DNA of 35,022 nt from SAR202 cluster bacterium (GCA_030740335.1 JASLXL010000063.1:1-35022); one strand, 5' to 3'; shown: positions 1-8,970, counted from the stretch's first letter. The notes: generated by a model from the letters alone, not told the origin. Numbers and translations: made by a program.

Positions 1-1067
1 CGAATATCACCGTACCGGAGGGCAGCAGGGTAACGCTGGAGATGATGGACGATGGGATCGGCAGTGACGCTGTGGAGGGAGATGGCAGTTTCACTCTGAC
101 GCTGCCGCCTCTGCTGGCGGAGGGTGAGTACCAGGTTGAGTTGGAACTGGATTGGCTGACATACAACCATCGTATCTCGTCCCTGACTAGCTTTAGCACG
201 AGCATCTTTCCGGGCCTGTTGGTGGCCGCGGTGGACTTCGGAGAACTACAGCCTAGTGTACGGACACACGTTGCCAACGTGGTCGTCCACGTGGACGGCC
301 AGCCCTACCCAGTGAACCCCGAAACGCTCACTGCCAAGTTGAGTTCGACTGAGGACGAGCCGGGAGTTATCGAATTGGTGCCCCGGCGGGTTTATGGCGA
401 TGGCCCGGCCTTCGAGTACGATGTGTTCCTGACGGCGCCGGACTATGGCCGATTCTCTGTACGCTATTTGCTGGATACCGAGTATGCCGGCAGGATCTTT
501 CAGCACAGCACCGACGCCGCGTTCTTTATTGCAGAGCCGCCTGTCGCGGTCACCGAGGTTGTACCCGAGGTAGTTGCGGAGATTGCGCCGGCAGTGACGT
601 TGCCGTCGGCGGTGCAGTCGTTGCCAGTGTCGATCATCAGCGATGCCACCTACGGATTCCCGATGTTGGCGGTCTGGATACCTATAGGCCTACTGGTGGT
701 GCTGGGGGTCGTAGCGTCCTGGGTTCTGACCCGCGCGAAGCCCTACGGCTTCATCTACGATGATCAGGACGATCCTCTTGTGGACTTTGCCGCGATACGC
801 CGGCATCCGGTGCTGGAGTTGCTGCTCAGGGGCTCCGTTAAGGGCAAGGAACTAGGCCTGCCGGGGTTGGAGGGCGTAGTTTTCCGATTCAGCAAGAGCC
901 AGATCCAGATAACCAGCCAAGGTGACCACCCGACAGTCAGGGTGAACAACCAGCCACTGGTCGGGCAGACGACCATCGAAGACCGAACCTGGATCGGCAC
1001 TGGGGGCAAGTTGTACACGTTCCTTGTAAGCCCGCCGTCCCCAATGTTGGAAGGCTCTGGCGATTAG
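1..1067 (+). CDS. C-terminal part of a membrane-anchored surface protein (VWA-type tail with FHA-like end), 5' truncated by the window
   Basis: The reading frame is open from the first bases of the window, so the gene starts upstream; the first in-window ATG (42) is probably internal. The visible 354 residues begin with an Asp/Gly-rich motif (DDGIGSDAVEGDG), like the Ig-like or macroglobulin-like domains that follow VWA domains in secreted proteins. Beta-rich sequence continues to about residue 190. One hydrophobic membrane helix follows (FPMLAVWIPIGLLVVLGVV, about nt 655-725). The last ~110 residues, cytoplasmic by topology, have the strand pattern of an FHA-like or small beta-sandwich domain, although the classic FHA Ser/His motif is not clear. 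The gene ends TAG just before a strong terminator. Membrane topology is seen; the VWA and FHA links are inference. No function can be assigned without the N terminus. Confidence 0.6.
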   Translation, partial: NITVPEGSRVTLEMMDDGIGSDAVEGDGSFTLTLPPLLAEGEYQVELELDWLTYNHRISSLTSFSTSIFPGLLVAAVDFGELQPSVRTHVANVVVHVDGQPYPVNPETLTAKLSSTEDEPGVIELVPRRVYGDGPAFEYDVFLTAPDYGRFSVRYLLDTEYAGRIFQHSTDAAFFIAEPPVAVTEVVPEVVAEIAPAVTLPSAVQSLPVSIISDATYGFPMLAVWIPIGLLVVLGVVASWVLTRAKPYGFIYDDQDDPLVDFAAIRRHPVLELLLRGSVKGKELGLPGLEGVVFRFSKSQIQITSQGDHPTVRVNNQPLVGQTTIEDRTWIGTGGKLYTFLVSPPSPMLEGSGD

Positions 1068-1095
1068 GTACATAGGTCCCCGTTTCCAGAAATAG

Positions 1096-1131
1096 AAAAG
1101 ACCCCGCTGGCTCAACCCGGCGGGGTCTTTT
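1096..1131. terminator. Bidirectional rho-independent terminator
   Basis: A perfect 12-bp inverted repeat (AAAAGACCCCGC / GCGGGGTCTTTT) extends inward by three further pairs around a six-base loop (CTCAAC). It has T-rich flanks on both strands. It lies between the convergent stop codons at 1067 (+) and 1152 (-), so it can end transcription of both genes. Confidence 0.93.
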
Positions 1132-1151
1132 TCGTGCGATTGGGTGTCGGA

Positions 1152-2339
1152 CTAGTCGCTCTCGGTAATGATGACGGTTTTTATGGCATCTCCCGGGTTG
1201 ATCGCCCTTGCCGGGTCCCTGAGCGAAATCTTGTTCACAACATCCATACCTTCGGTCACCCTGCCGAACACTGTGTGGCACGAAGTGCCGGGTATGCTGC
1301 AGTCTTTGGGTGTGCCATCGGGTTCGTTGCCGTCCAGGAATGACGTTGGGACGAAGGTGATGAAGAATTGACTGCCGTTGGTCCCAAGTCCATTCCGGAC
1401 TCCAGCGTTGGCCATGGAGACAGTTCCAACGGTGTCGTGTCGTCGTAGTGGACTGGGCTCATTGTCGAAGGTATAGCCGGGTCCGCCTGAGCCGGTACCC
1501 GTGGGATCACCGCTTTGGGCCATGAAACCTGCTAGGACTCGGTGAAATGTGATGCCGTCATAGTAGCTGTCCCTCGCGAGAAAGACGAAGCTGTTCACGG
1601 TGACGGGGGCTTCCTTAGGGTAGAGTTCGATCGTGAACTCTCCGCCCTTCTCCATCTGAAAGGTCGCGGTGTAATTCTTGTCGGTATCGATGGTCATTGC
1701 CGGTGGGTTTGGGTAGGTCTTGATGGCTGGCTCCTTGTTTACGGGCGTTGATGTAGATGTGGATTCGCCTTCGGTGATTACGATGGTCTTGATCGCATCT
1801 CCGGGGTTTCTTGCCGTGTTAGGGTCCCTGAGGGAGATGCTGTTTACGACGTCCATGCCCTCGATGACCCTGCCAAACACTGTATGACAGGAAGTGCCGG
1901 GAATGCTGCAGTCTTTGGGTGTGCCATCCGGTTCATTGCCATCCAGGAACGTGGTCGGAATGAAGGTGATGAAGAACTGGCTGCCGTTGGTCCCAAGTCC
2001 GTTTCGAATCCCAGCGTTGGCCATCGAGACGGTGCCGACGGTGTCATGGCGTCGTAGTGGGCTAGGCTCATTGTTGAAGGTATAGCCGGGTCCGCCGGAT
2101 CCGGTGCCCGTGGGGTCACCGCTCTGGGCCATAAAGCCTTCAATGACGCGATGAAATGTGATTCCGTCGTAATAGCCGTCCCTGGCTAGGAAGACGAAGC
2201 TATTGACGGTAAGGGGGGCTTCCTTCGGGTAAAGTTCAATAGTGAACTCGCCGCCCTTTTTCATTTGGAAAGTAGCGGTGTAGCTCTTGTCGGTGTCGAT
2301 GATCATTGACGGCGGGGACGTGTAGGTCTTGATGGCCGG
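1152..2339 (-). repeat. Intragenic tandem duplication, unit 609 bp
   Basis: The cyclophilin-coding segment is present twice head to tail (2339-1731 and 1730-1152). The copies differ at about 16 of 165 compared core residues. DNA differences lie largely at third codon positions, for example around 1290-1340 versus 1900-1950. This suggests an old duplication in which both domains stayed under selection. Confidence 0.85.
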
Positions 2340-2522
2340 CTGCTTGGCGATGGGTGCTGGTGTAGGCGTGGACTGAGGTGTCTCGGTCGGTGTGGAGGCC
2401 ATCTGGCCGGTGTCTGACGCTGGTACAGCCGCGTCCGGATCGTCGCTACTACAGGCTGCGAGAAGAGATATCACAGTGACTGCGGTAGTAAACAGTGCAA
2501 CTCGGAGGGTTCGGTTCGGCAT
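1152..2522 (-). CDS. Lipoprotein with two tandem cyclophilin-type peptidyl-prolyl isomerase domains
   Basis: The 456-residue protein begins with a lipoprotein signal peptide: MPNR, a hydrophobic core, then lipobox LAAC with Cys24. A Ser/Thr/Pro-rich linker runs to about residue 60. Two cyclophilin domains follow (about 62-250 and 265-456), with about 90% identical cores offset by exactly 203 residues. Both carry the family signatures FHRVIEGFMAQSGD / FHRVLAGFMAQSGD and GSQFFITF, so the catalytic Arg, Phe and Gln region is intact in both. The Trp of CypA near LDG is Phe here. Each domain has an extra loop with two Cys (DCSIPGTSC) that could form a disulfide outside the cell. It should act as a surface-anchored prolyl isomerase or foldase. 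An AAAGGCAGG ribosome site precedes the ATG. Most bacterial cyclophilins have one such domain. Confidence 0.93.
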   Translation of the reverse strand: MPNRTLRVALFTTAVTVISLLAACSSDDPDAAVPASDTGQMASTPTETPQSTPTPAPIAKQPAIKTYTSPPSMIIDTDKSYTATFQMKKGGEFTIELYPKEAPLTVNSFVFLARDGYYDGITFHRVIEGFMAQSGDPTGTGSGGPGYTFNNEPSPLRRHDTVGTVSMANAGIRNGLGTNGSQFFITFIPTTFLDGNEPDGTPKDCSIPGTSCHTVFGRVIEGMDVVNSISLRDPNTARNPGDAIKTIVITEGESTSTSTPVNKEPAIKTYPNPPAMTIDTDKNYTATFQMEKGGEFTIELYPKEAPVTVNSFVFLARDSYYDGITFHRVLAGFMAQSGDPTGTGSGGPGYTFDNEPSPLRRHDTVGTVSMANAGVRNGLGTNGSQFFITFVPTSFLDGNEPDGTPKDCSIPGTSCHTVFGRVTEGMDVVNKISLRDPARAINPGDAIKTVIITESD

Positions 2523-2584
2523 AGGTCGTGATACCTGCCTTTCTCGACGAGTCGGGGCGTCACGCCGGTGAGGATGACGACCTA

Positions 2585-2613
2585 ATTAAAAGCGAGTAAT
2601 ATTCTACATGCAA
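2585..2613 (-). promoter_or_regulatory. Candidate sigma70-type promoter for the cyclophilin lipoprotein gene
   Basis: Read on the minus strand: TTGCAT (2613-2608), 17-bp spacer, TTTAAT (2590-2585). This places the start of transcription about 55 bases before the ATG at 2522. The rest of the 2523-2762 gap shows nothing else definite. Confidence 0.45.
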
Positions 2614-2762
2614 TGAACGGGACATGCCACGGTCACGAAGGATCGAGTTGTACGGCGAAACGGGTGGTGCTGCTCTGAAACAGGTCTTTGCACCGGTACT
2701 CTCCTGACCATGATCCGCCAATCGAGATTGCAACGAACCCTATCTGAGATGCGTGAGTAGTT

Positions 2763-3510
2763 ATGCCACAACAATCTGAGCACTCCGGGCGTAGCATCCT
2801 CTGCGTGTTTGCCCAACCTGACGATGAGATTGCGGGGGCTGTCGGGACAATCGCTCGCTACGCTGCCGAGGGTGTTGCGGTGCACGTCGTTACGCCCACG
2901 CGCGTGGGCAGGGTTCGCTGGGTCCGGACGACCGTGTTATCGCGCGGGAGGAGCTTCCGATAGTGCGGGAGTCCGAGCTGCGCTCCGCGTTGGTGGTATT
3001 GGGGGCGCACCCTCCGGTTCTGCTAGGCTACAGATAAGGAGAGGTTGCCGATGCCGATTTTGCCGAGCTGGTGGGGAAGGTTTCGACTCACATGGACGAG
3101 GGCAATCCCGATGTTGTGATTACATTCGGTCCCACAGGTATGACCGACCATTGGGACCACAAGACAATGCACTTGGCGAAGGTGGAGGCGTTCCAGCGAG
3201 ATACCGAGATGCTGGGAAACCACTCGCATCTGCTGTATTTCGTAATCCCGCTCGAGATTGCGCTGGAATCCGATCTGAAAATAGAGGGGCCTGAGGCGGT
3301 CCTCAATGTCGTGGTAGACATCTCAGATGTACTCACTCTGAATCTAAAGGCACTGCGAATTCATGGCTCACAGATGGATATTCAGGAGATGATGGACAAG
3401 CTGTAAGAGGGGATGGAGTGGGACCACGAGACGTTCCACCAGGCACTTCCACTCGTGCCGGATGGGGAGATTTCCAAAGGCCTCTGGCCGTATTCGCGTC
3501 TGGTTCGCTG
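2763..3510 (+). pseudogene. Decayed LmbE / GlcNAc-PI de-N-acetylase family gene
   Basis: Homology to the LmbE-type (PIG-L) zinc deacetylases runs through the whole segment but in two frames. The first part (ILCVFAQPDDEIAGAVGTIA) is in the frame of the ATG at 2763. From about 2905 the match continues one frame over (QGSLGPDDRVIAREELP), which needs a net shift of one or two bases near 2900-2908. In that second frame TAA stops occur at 3035-3037 (between LLGYR and GEVADADF) and at 3404-3406 (between MDKL and EGMEWDHETFHQ), while family-like sequence continues after both. The metal-binding His of the HPDDE motif is Gln (AQPDDE). One frameshift, two stops and a lost zinc ligand argue for a true pseudogene. 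A family member is usually about 230-260 residues, matching the remnant length. Confidence 0.85.
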
Positions 3511-3520
3511 TCATACTGAG

Positions 3521-3555
3521 GAGGCCCCCGACCAAGTATCTGGGGTGGGGGCCTC
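3521..3555. terminator. GC-rich hairpin between convergent genes
   Basis: GAGGCCCCC (3521-3529) pairs with GGGGGCCTC (3547-3555), with partial pairing inside the loop. It lies between the LmbE remnant (+) and the mannosidase stop codon (3577, -). There is no clear U-tract on either side, so terminator function is plausible but unproven. Confidence 0.45.
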
Positions 3556-3576
3556 GGACGATGACGATGCCTCACT

Positions 3577-6500
3577 CTAATCCGGTGTAGCCGTCTCGAT
3601 CGCGAAGGTCCGCACCTGGAACGGTGCTACGTCGAATGTGAGGTCTGCGTTGTCCACGCCCACCGGACCCTCGTCCTCTTCTAGTAGGTTGACCTCGAAT
3701 GCGCCGCCCACACCCACACCCAGCTGCAACTCCGCTCGTCCCCGCATGTTGTGGCCCTCGTAGCACCTCAGCACCAGGCGGTCGGAGTCCTCAGCTAGTT
3801 TTATGGTCTCGACGAACACGCCATCGCGGCTTGATGAGACCAGTGACATATCCTGTGGAAGCGTGCCCTCGTGAGTCCCGGTCCTCACCACCGTCATCGG
3901 GTAGTTGAGCTCGAACCCCGCTCTAGTCGCTCCATTTCGCCAGTCACCGGAGTGGGGATAGAGGCTGTAGGTGAACTGGTGGTGCCCCTGGTCCGTCTCG
4001 GGGTCAGGTTGGGTCGGAGATCGCAGCAGGCTCAGGCGCATGACGTTGTCCTTCACGTCGTAGCCGTATTTGCAGTCGTTCAGCAGCGACACTCCGTAGT
4101 CGCCCTCCGAGAGGTCCGCCCACTTCTGGGCGCTTACCTCGAAGCGTGCCTGGTCCCACGGCGTGCTTCGGTGCAAAGGCCTCTGGATGCTGCCGAACTG
4201 GATTTCGTAGGTCGCATCTGTGGCGTTGACGTCCACGGGGAAGGCGACCTTGAGGAGCGTGTGCCTTTCGTGCCACTCGACCTCAGTGTCGAAGTCGATC
4301 CGCGAGGTAGCGTCATATACGTGAATGCGCTGCACCAGTGTCGAATGCGAGAAGGCGCGCCTGATCTCCACGGTGCCGCGAACTGGACCGGTCTCCAGCA
4401 CACGCACCTCAGCCGTCCCATCCATTTCCCAGACCTTGTCATGGGCAAAGAGGTCGATATCCCAAGCGTCGTAATCGATCGGCTTGTCTTCGAATAGCTG
4501 AAATACATTGCCTGCCTCGCCAGGGGCAAGCACCTCGCGTTCAGCGAACTTATCGAAGATCGATGTGATGCGGCCCTGACCATCCAATTCCAGGTGGAAG
4601 AAACGATTCTCCATCGCGGACTCGGTCACGGTGATCGGATACGCAGTCTCCTCGGAGGCACTGGAACCCATCGAGATGGACGCGTAGCCGCAGGACGGGA
4701 CTTCACTCATCTGGACCAGCAGGTCGCCGGCATCAGCGGGGCTGGCGGAGATCTGATGTGGCACGACCTGACCGCTCGAGTCTGCCAGTTGGAGCTGCGC
4801 GGGAAGGCTGTCCGGCGAGAATCGTACTACGTCGGTTCTCGACCAGGATGCCGGGTTGAACACGACCAATGTGTCGCCATCGGTTTTCACTTGTTCAGCG
4901 ATCGTGGCTGTCGCGTCTACTACCACCTGCCCTGCCAGCTTTTGGACGCGGGCGTAGTCGGCTATGGCATCGTTCTCGGGATCCCTAGTGATAGATCCGG
5001 GCAGAATGTCGTGCTGCTGGTTCACCAGAAGCCTGTCCCATGCCTCGCGAATGTTCTCTCGCGGGTACATAGCGCCGACGAGCACAGTTGCCATCGCGCC
5101 GTACAGTTCGGCGTCGTGGACGACGACCTCGCCCTTGCGGTTGCCGCGCTTGATGATGCCCTTGGAGGTGTACGTACCTCTGTGTAATTCCAGGTACAGT
5201 TCGTCGGACCATTCGGGGGCACGATCGGTGCCCAGTCGTTCTTCCAACTCTTCGAAGTAGCCCTGTACAGTCCCGTGCTCAATCTTTACGGGCAGGCCGA
5301 GTTTCGAAACGCGTCGTGCGCGCTCCAGCATCTGAGTCGTTGGGCCGCCGCCACCATCGCCGTATCCATATGTGAACAATATCTGGTCAGACTTGTCCTT
5401 CTGCTGGTAGTGGCCCCAGGCGCCGGCGAGCATCTCGGGACTCAGCACAGCGTTGCATGTCGTCATCCACCCGGCGCGCCCAGGAGAGCGAGCGGTGAGC
5501 TGGTGTGTCAAGACGGTGCTGCCGTCTATGCCGCGCCAGTTGAAGGAGTCGTAGGGGAGGCGGTTGAACTGGCTCCAAGACATCTTGTTGGTCAGAAAAT
5601 ACTTGACGCCGGAGCGACGCAGTAATTGGGGCAGAGCCCATGAGTAGCCAAAGGCGTCCATCACGACCAGCGCCTCACCCGACGACCCGAACTCCTCGCG
5701 GAAGAAGCGCAGCCCGAACGTAATCTGACGAATCAGAGATTCTCCGGAGGGCATATTGCAGTCGGGCTCGGTCCACATCGCGCCATTGACCTCCCAGCGG
5801 CCCTCGGCGATCCGTTCCTTTACAGCGGCGTACAGCTCGGGAAAGTCTTCCTTGCAGTACTCATACACCTTGGCCTGATTCTGCATGAAGGTTAGCTCTG
5901 GATAGCGATTCATGAGGTCAAGGATCGTCGCGACGGAGCGGCCTATCTTGAATCGGTTGACGTCGATTGGCCAAAACCAGGCCAGGTCGATGTGGGTCTG
6001 GCCGACGGCCAGCGCGGTGGCGCCATTTTTTGGAGGGCCGGCGGAGTATATTTCCGCGCGCAGAGTTTCCCCTGCTGCGGCTGCGGACTCGTAAAAGGCG
6101 TTGTCCAGCGGACCGCGATAGTCGACTGCGGTGATCGCTCGGTCCACCGCCGTTATGATGCGGACCTGGTCTACCGAATCGTCTCCCAGGGCCTCTGCGG
6201 CTTCGAAGGCCGTTGCCGCATCCCAGTAGAACTCTTCTGCAACATGGTCTATCACCTGAAGCTCTGTCCCGGCATCAAGGGCCGGGTACTCACGTCCAGG
6301 GCTCGGAAGCCACTCAGTCACGTCGAAGTCTGGCTTCCAGAAGAGATACAAGGCCACGACATATTCGCGGCCACCCTCTGCGCTTTCTGAGAGGGGGATA
6401 TCGTAGTGGAAGGCGTCCAGCCCTTGCGCCAGGTCGCCGTCGATGTAGACCAGGGCCTCGGCGTTGAACAAGGAGTGCAGGTACCCGCCGACCCGCAGAG

Positions 6501-6756
6501 ACAGCGAGACCGGCTTGCCGTCGAAGCGCTGTGGCACGGTAAACCGGGCGCGATACCAGGCGGGCGCGGTGGCCACGTCCCAGGACTCCAGGGCAGGCCA
6601 CGCGGAGTCGTCCAAGGTAGGGTTCTGCCCATCGTCGAGGTCGCCGTCATGGGCGCGCCACGACGTGATCTTCTCACGGTCCCGTACTACGGCATGCCTC
6701 AACTCCTCGATTCTCTGGCGCAGCCTCGGGACGGTCAGCCTGAAATCGGTGTACAT
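3577..6756 (-). CDS. Alpha-mannosidase, glycoside hydrolase family 38
   Basis: The 1059-residue protein is the usual length of a bacterial GH38 alpha-mannosidase, which releases mannose from alpha-mannosides using a zinc ion and an Asp nucleophile. Seen: THIDLAWFWP near residues 254-263 (zinc His and Asp; the family has HIDTAWLWP), MDAFGYSWALPQLL near 366-379 (the Asp before the FGYS-type motif is the expected nucleophile), and VNQQHDILPGSI near 590 (second zinc His). The N-terminal ~230 residues are a beta-rich ancillary region and the C-terminal ~450 form the family's beta-sandwich domains. The start is taken at ATG 6756 because GAAAGGAAC sits seven bases before it; an upstream in-frame start at 6780 would place that site inside the gene. 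There is no signal peptide, so the enzyme is probably cytoplasmic and works on imported oligosaccharides. Confidence 0.93.
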   Translation of the reverse strand: MYTDFRLTVPRLRQRIEELRHAVVRDREKITSWRAHDGDLDDGQNPTLDDSAWPALESWDVATAPAWYRARFTVPQRFDGKPVSLSLRVGGYLHSLFNAEALVYIDGDLAQGLDAFHYDIPLSESAEGGREYVVALYLFWKPDFDVTEWLPSPGREYPALDAGTELQVIDHVAEEFYWDAATAFEAAEALGDDSVDQVRIITAVDRAITAVDYRGPLDNAFYESAAAAGETLRAEIYSAGPPKNGATALAVGQTHIDLAWFWPIDVNRFKIGRSVATILDLMNRYPELTFMQNQAKVYEYCKEDFPELYAAVKERIAEGRWEVNGAMWTEPDCNMPSGESLIRQITFGLRFFREEFGSSGEALVVMDAFGYSWALPQLLRRSGVKYFLTNKMSWSQFNRLPYDSFNWRGIDGSTVLTHQLTARSPGRAGWMTTCNAVLSPEMLAGAWGHYQQKDKSDQILFTYGYGDGGGGPTTQMLERARRVSKLGLPVKIEHGTVQGYFEELEERLGTDRAPEWSDELYLELHRGTYTSKGIIKRGNRKGEVVVHDAELYGAMATVLVGAMYPRENIREAWDRLLVNQQHDILPGSITRDPENDAIADYARVQKLAGQVVVDATATIAEQVKTDGDTLVVFNPASWSRTDVVRFSPDSLPAQLQLADSSGQVVPHQISASPADAGDLLVQMSEVPSCGYASISMGSSASEETAYPITVTESAMENRFFHLELDGQGRITSIFDKFAEREVLAPGEAGNVFQLFEDKPIDYDAWDIDLFAHDKVWEMDGTAEVRVLETGPVRGTVEIRRAFSHSTLVQRIHVYDATSRIDFDTEVEWHERHTLLKVAFPVDVNATDATYEIQFGSIQRPLHRSTPWDQARFEVSAQKWADLSEGDYGVSLLNDCKYGYDVKDNVMRLSLLRSPTQPDPETDQGHHQFTYSLYPHSGDWRNGATRAGFELNYPMTVVRTGTHEGTLPQDMSLVSSSRDGVFVETIKLAEDSDRLVLRCYEGHNMRGRAELQLGVGVGGAFEVNLLEEDEGPVGVDNADLTFDVAPFQVRTFAIETATPD

Positions 6757-6843
6757 GCAAGTTCCTTTCGATCGACTCAAGCGTTGGCAGACAGGCTCTC
6801 ACCACCGGCTTTCGTGTCTGGTAGCCTAGGGTACACGAGTGAA

Positions 6844-7013
6844 ACGGATATGCAAGACCAGAGGTTGCGGACCGGTTGTCCTCGCTAGCGCTCGACGACG
6901 CTCGCGGCGGTTTCCCCGAATACCTCAAGGGGATGGCAAATGAACTAGGCCGACGCGCCGGGATCCAGCAAGCGCACGCTTCGGAGGGCGTAGCCGGGGC
7001 GGAGGGGCTATTG
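6844..7013 (+). other. Coding-like strip without a recognisable gene; possible gene remnant
   Basis: The 251-base gap between the mannosidase and CoA-transferase genes contains an open stretch on the plus strand (after a TGA at 6841, ending at TGA 7011-7013). Its translation looks protein-like (around RLSSLALDDARGGFPEYLKG) but it has no start codon with a ribosome site. It may be the tail of a lost gene, or chance in a G+C-rich region. No family is recognised. Confidence 0.2.
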
Positions 7014-8201
7014 TGAGGGTCCCACCACGACACCCTGCGTCTTCAGTTCCTCGATGCGCTCTGCCGGGTATCTCAGGATGTCCCTCAGAACCTCGTCGGT
7101 GTGCTCGCCGATTGTGGGTGTCGTTCCTACGACCATCGGCGTGCGACTGAACTTGATGTATTTGCCGGAGACGTGGATTTTGCCTGCGATTGGGTCTGGT
7201 ATCTCGACCAGTACCTCGCGTTCGCTGAGGTGCGGCTCGACGGCGGCTTGTGCGACGCTGTTGATAGGTGCGGCTGGAACCGAGTGGTTCGAAAGATGGT
7301 CGACGGCGTCTTTGGTCGTCCTGGTAGAAAACCACTCCGAGAGCACCGCTTCGATGGCCGCGACGTTTGCGTCCCTTGAGGCGCGCTCCTCAAAGCGCGG
7401 ATCATGAAGCCACTCGGGCCGGTCCAGGGCAGCGCATACTCGGGGCCAGATGGCTTCGCTAGTCGCGTGAATCAGGGCCCAGCCGTCAGCGGTCTCATAG
7501 GCGTTGGTCAGCCCCTGCCCGTTGCCTTCCTTTTCCTGAACGGTCCCGTCTGCCAGGTAGGCTGTTATGGGTATTTCATTTGCACTGAACCCGGTGTCGG
7601 CCAGCGACACGTCAATCTGCTGTCCCTCTCCGGAGATATCTCGCTCCCGGAGCGCGGCGAGTGCGCCGATGGTGGCGTGAAGGGACGTAATTCTGTCGAT
7701 GAGGGGAAAGTGGTTCTTGACCGGCGGGCCGTTCGGGGGGCCGTTCAGCGACATCATGCCGCCGAAGGCCTGGCCTATGGGGTCGAAGCCGATTCGGTCT
7801 CTGTGCGACCCGGTCTGGCCGTAGGCCGATACGTTGATCATTATGATCTTACGGTTCAACTCGTGCAGCATCTCATAGCCGAAACCCATGCGATCTATGG
7901 TCCCGGGACGGAAGTTCTGGAGGAACAGATCCGAGACCTTCACAAGGTCATACAAGATGTCCTTGCCTCGCTCGTTCCGCAGATCGATGGCCAGGCTCTT
8001 CTTGCCGGAGTTGTACTGGACCCAGTAGGCGCTCTGGCCGTTGACGATGGGGCCGTTGCCCCTGCTTTCGTCGCCCTGGAGCCCTTCGACCTTGATGACC
8101 TCAGCGCCCATGCGGGCGAACATGAGGGCGCACCGGGGACCGGCCTGGTAGCGGCCAAGGTCCAGCAGCCGGATGCCCTCGAGAGGCGTGGTCCCTGGCA
8201 T
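7008..8201 (-). CDS. CaiB/BaiF family (class III) CoA-transferase
   Basis: The 397-residue protein matches the class III CoA-transferase family, which moves CoA between carboxylic acids. Seen: N-terminal GIRLLDLGRYQAGPRCALMFARMGAEVIKVE, the family's opening fold; FLQNFRPGTIDRMGFGYE near 93-109; and LIDRITSLHATIGALAALRER near 167-187, where Asp169 aligns with the catalytic Asp of formyl-CoA transferase and methylacyl-CoA racemase. The C-terminal part (NHSVPAAPINSVAQA) is also typical. The ATG at 8201 follows the crotonase stop by four bases and has AAAGGAAGG upstream inside the crotonase end, so the two genes form a tightly coupled operon. The substrate cannot be read from sequence; a pathway activating and processing a carboxylic acid is the likely context. 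Confidence 0.93.
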   Translation of the reverse strand: MPGTTPLEGIRLLDLGRYQAGPRCALMFARMGAEVIKVEGLQGDESRGNGPIVNGQSAYWVQYNSGKKSLAIDLRNERGKDILYDLVKVSDLFLQNFRPGTIDRMGFGYEMLHELNRKIIMINVSAYGQTGSHRDRIGFDPIGQAFGGMMSLNGPPNGPPVKNHFPLIDRITSLHATIGALAALRERDISGEGQQIDVSLADTGFSANEIPITAYLADGTVQEKEGNGQGLTNAYETADGWALIHATSEAIWPRVCAALDRPEWLHDPRFEERASRDANVAAIEAVLSEWFSTRTTKDAVDHLSNHSVPAAPINSVAQAAVEPHLSEREVLVEIPDPIAGKIHVSGKYIKFSRTPMVVGTTPTIGEHTDEVLRDILRYPAERIEELKTQGVVVGPSQ

Positions 8202-8205
8202 CTGA

Positions 8206-8970
8206 CTATGACCTTCCTTTGCGATCCAAGAATTCCTTGAACCCCTCAGAAATGGGGGTCGGAGTGAGGTTGCCGCTCTGCGCCTCAAGCTCGGCCCGAT
8301 ACATCTCCTCCCAGCTCGTGCCCATGTCTGATAGGAGCAGCTGCTTTATGCCCGCCACCATGCGCGGGTCGTTGGAGGCGATCTGCTTGGCCAGTTCCAT
8401 CGCCTTGCCCATCAGGTGGTCCTTCGCAACGAGGTGGTTTAGCAGGCCCACGCGGTGGGCTTCTCGTGCCTGTACTACCCGTGCTGTAAACAGCAGTTCC
8501 TTGGCCATCGGCCAGCCTATCTGCTGGGGCAGATTCCAGGTGGAGTTGACCCGGCCATAGGATGCCGCGAGGAACCGAAAACTGGTGTTTTCGCATCCCA
8601 CCCGCATGTCCATGCTCGCGGCCATTACTGCGCCACCACCATATGCCAGGCCGTTTATTGCGCCAATGGTTGGCTTGGTGCAGCTGGCGATGTGCCATCC
8701 ATACGCGGCACGCGCGGGGTCTTCGGGGGGCAGGTCTGACCCTTCGGCCAGCCGGGCCATTTCATGTATGTCAGCCCCGGCCGAAAATGCCTTGTCTCCG
8801 GCGCCGGTGAAGACGAGGGCGCCTACTTTGGTGTCCGCCTCGAGCTCCGTAATCGCCTCGTCAAGTTCGCGGGTGAGGGCACGGCTGAGGGCGTTGAGCA
8901 CCTTCGGGCGTTTGAGTGTGATTACACCAACGCTCTCGTCTCGCTCCACGGTGATGTTTTCGTAAGCCAT
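8206..8970 (-). CDS. Enoyl-CoA hydratase/isomerase (crotonase) family protein lacking both catalytic Glu
   Basis: The 254-residue protein has the crotonase fold signatures: VGVITLKRPKVLNALS near the N terminus, the oxyanion-hole motif AFSAGADI, and NGLAYGGGAVMAASMDMRVG. Aligned without gaps to rat enoyl-CoA hydratase, Glu144 (GGGCEL) is Val here (GGGAVM) and Glu164 (FGQPE) is Ala (FRFLA). It is therefore unlikely to be an ordinary hydratase; isomerase, hydrolase, decarboxylase or another CoA-thioester reaction is possible. The start at 8970 fits the beginning of the conserved domain and has GGAG upstream; an in-frame extension to 9063 would run across the promoter. It is the first gene of the operon with the CoA-transferase. 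Confidence 0.92.
   Translation of the reverse strand: MAYENITVERDESVGVITLKRPKVLNALSRALTRELDEAITELEADTKVGALVFTGAGDKAFSAGADIHEMARLAEGSDLPPEDPARAAYGWHIASCTKPTIGAINGLAYGGGAVMAASMDMRVGCENTSFRFLAASYGRVNSTWNLPQQIGWPMAKELLFTARVVQAREAHRVGLLNHLVAKDHLMGKAMELAKQIASNDPRMVAGIKQLLLSDMGTSWEEMYRAELEAQSGNLTPTPISEGFKEFLDRKGRS

Noticed and set aside
3871..4497. 208-residue open frame on the plus strand
   Set aside because: It lies wholly within the GH38 alpha-mannosidase gene on the other strand and has no family-like motifs; it is a shadow of codon bias.
7404..8240. 278-residue open frame on the plus strand
   Set aside because: It is the antisense shadow of the CoA-transferase gene, with no ribosome site or recognisable domain.
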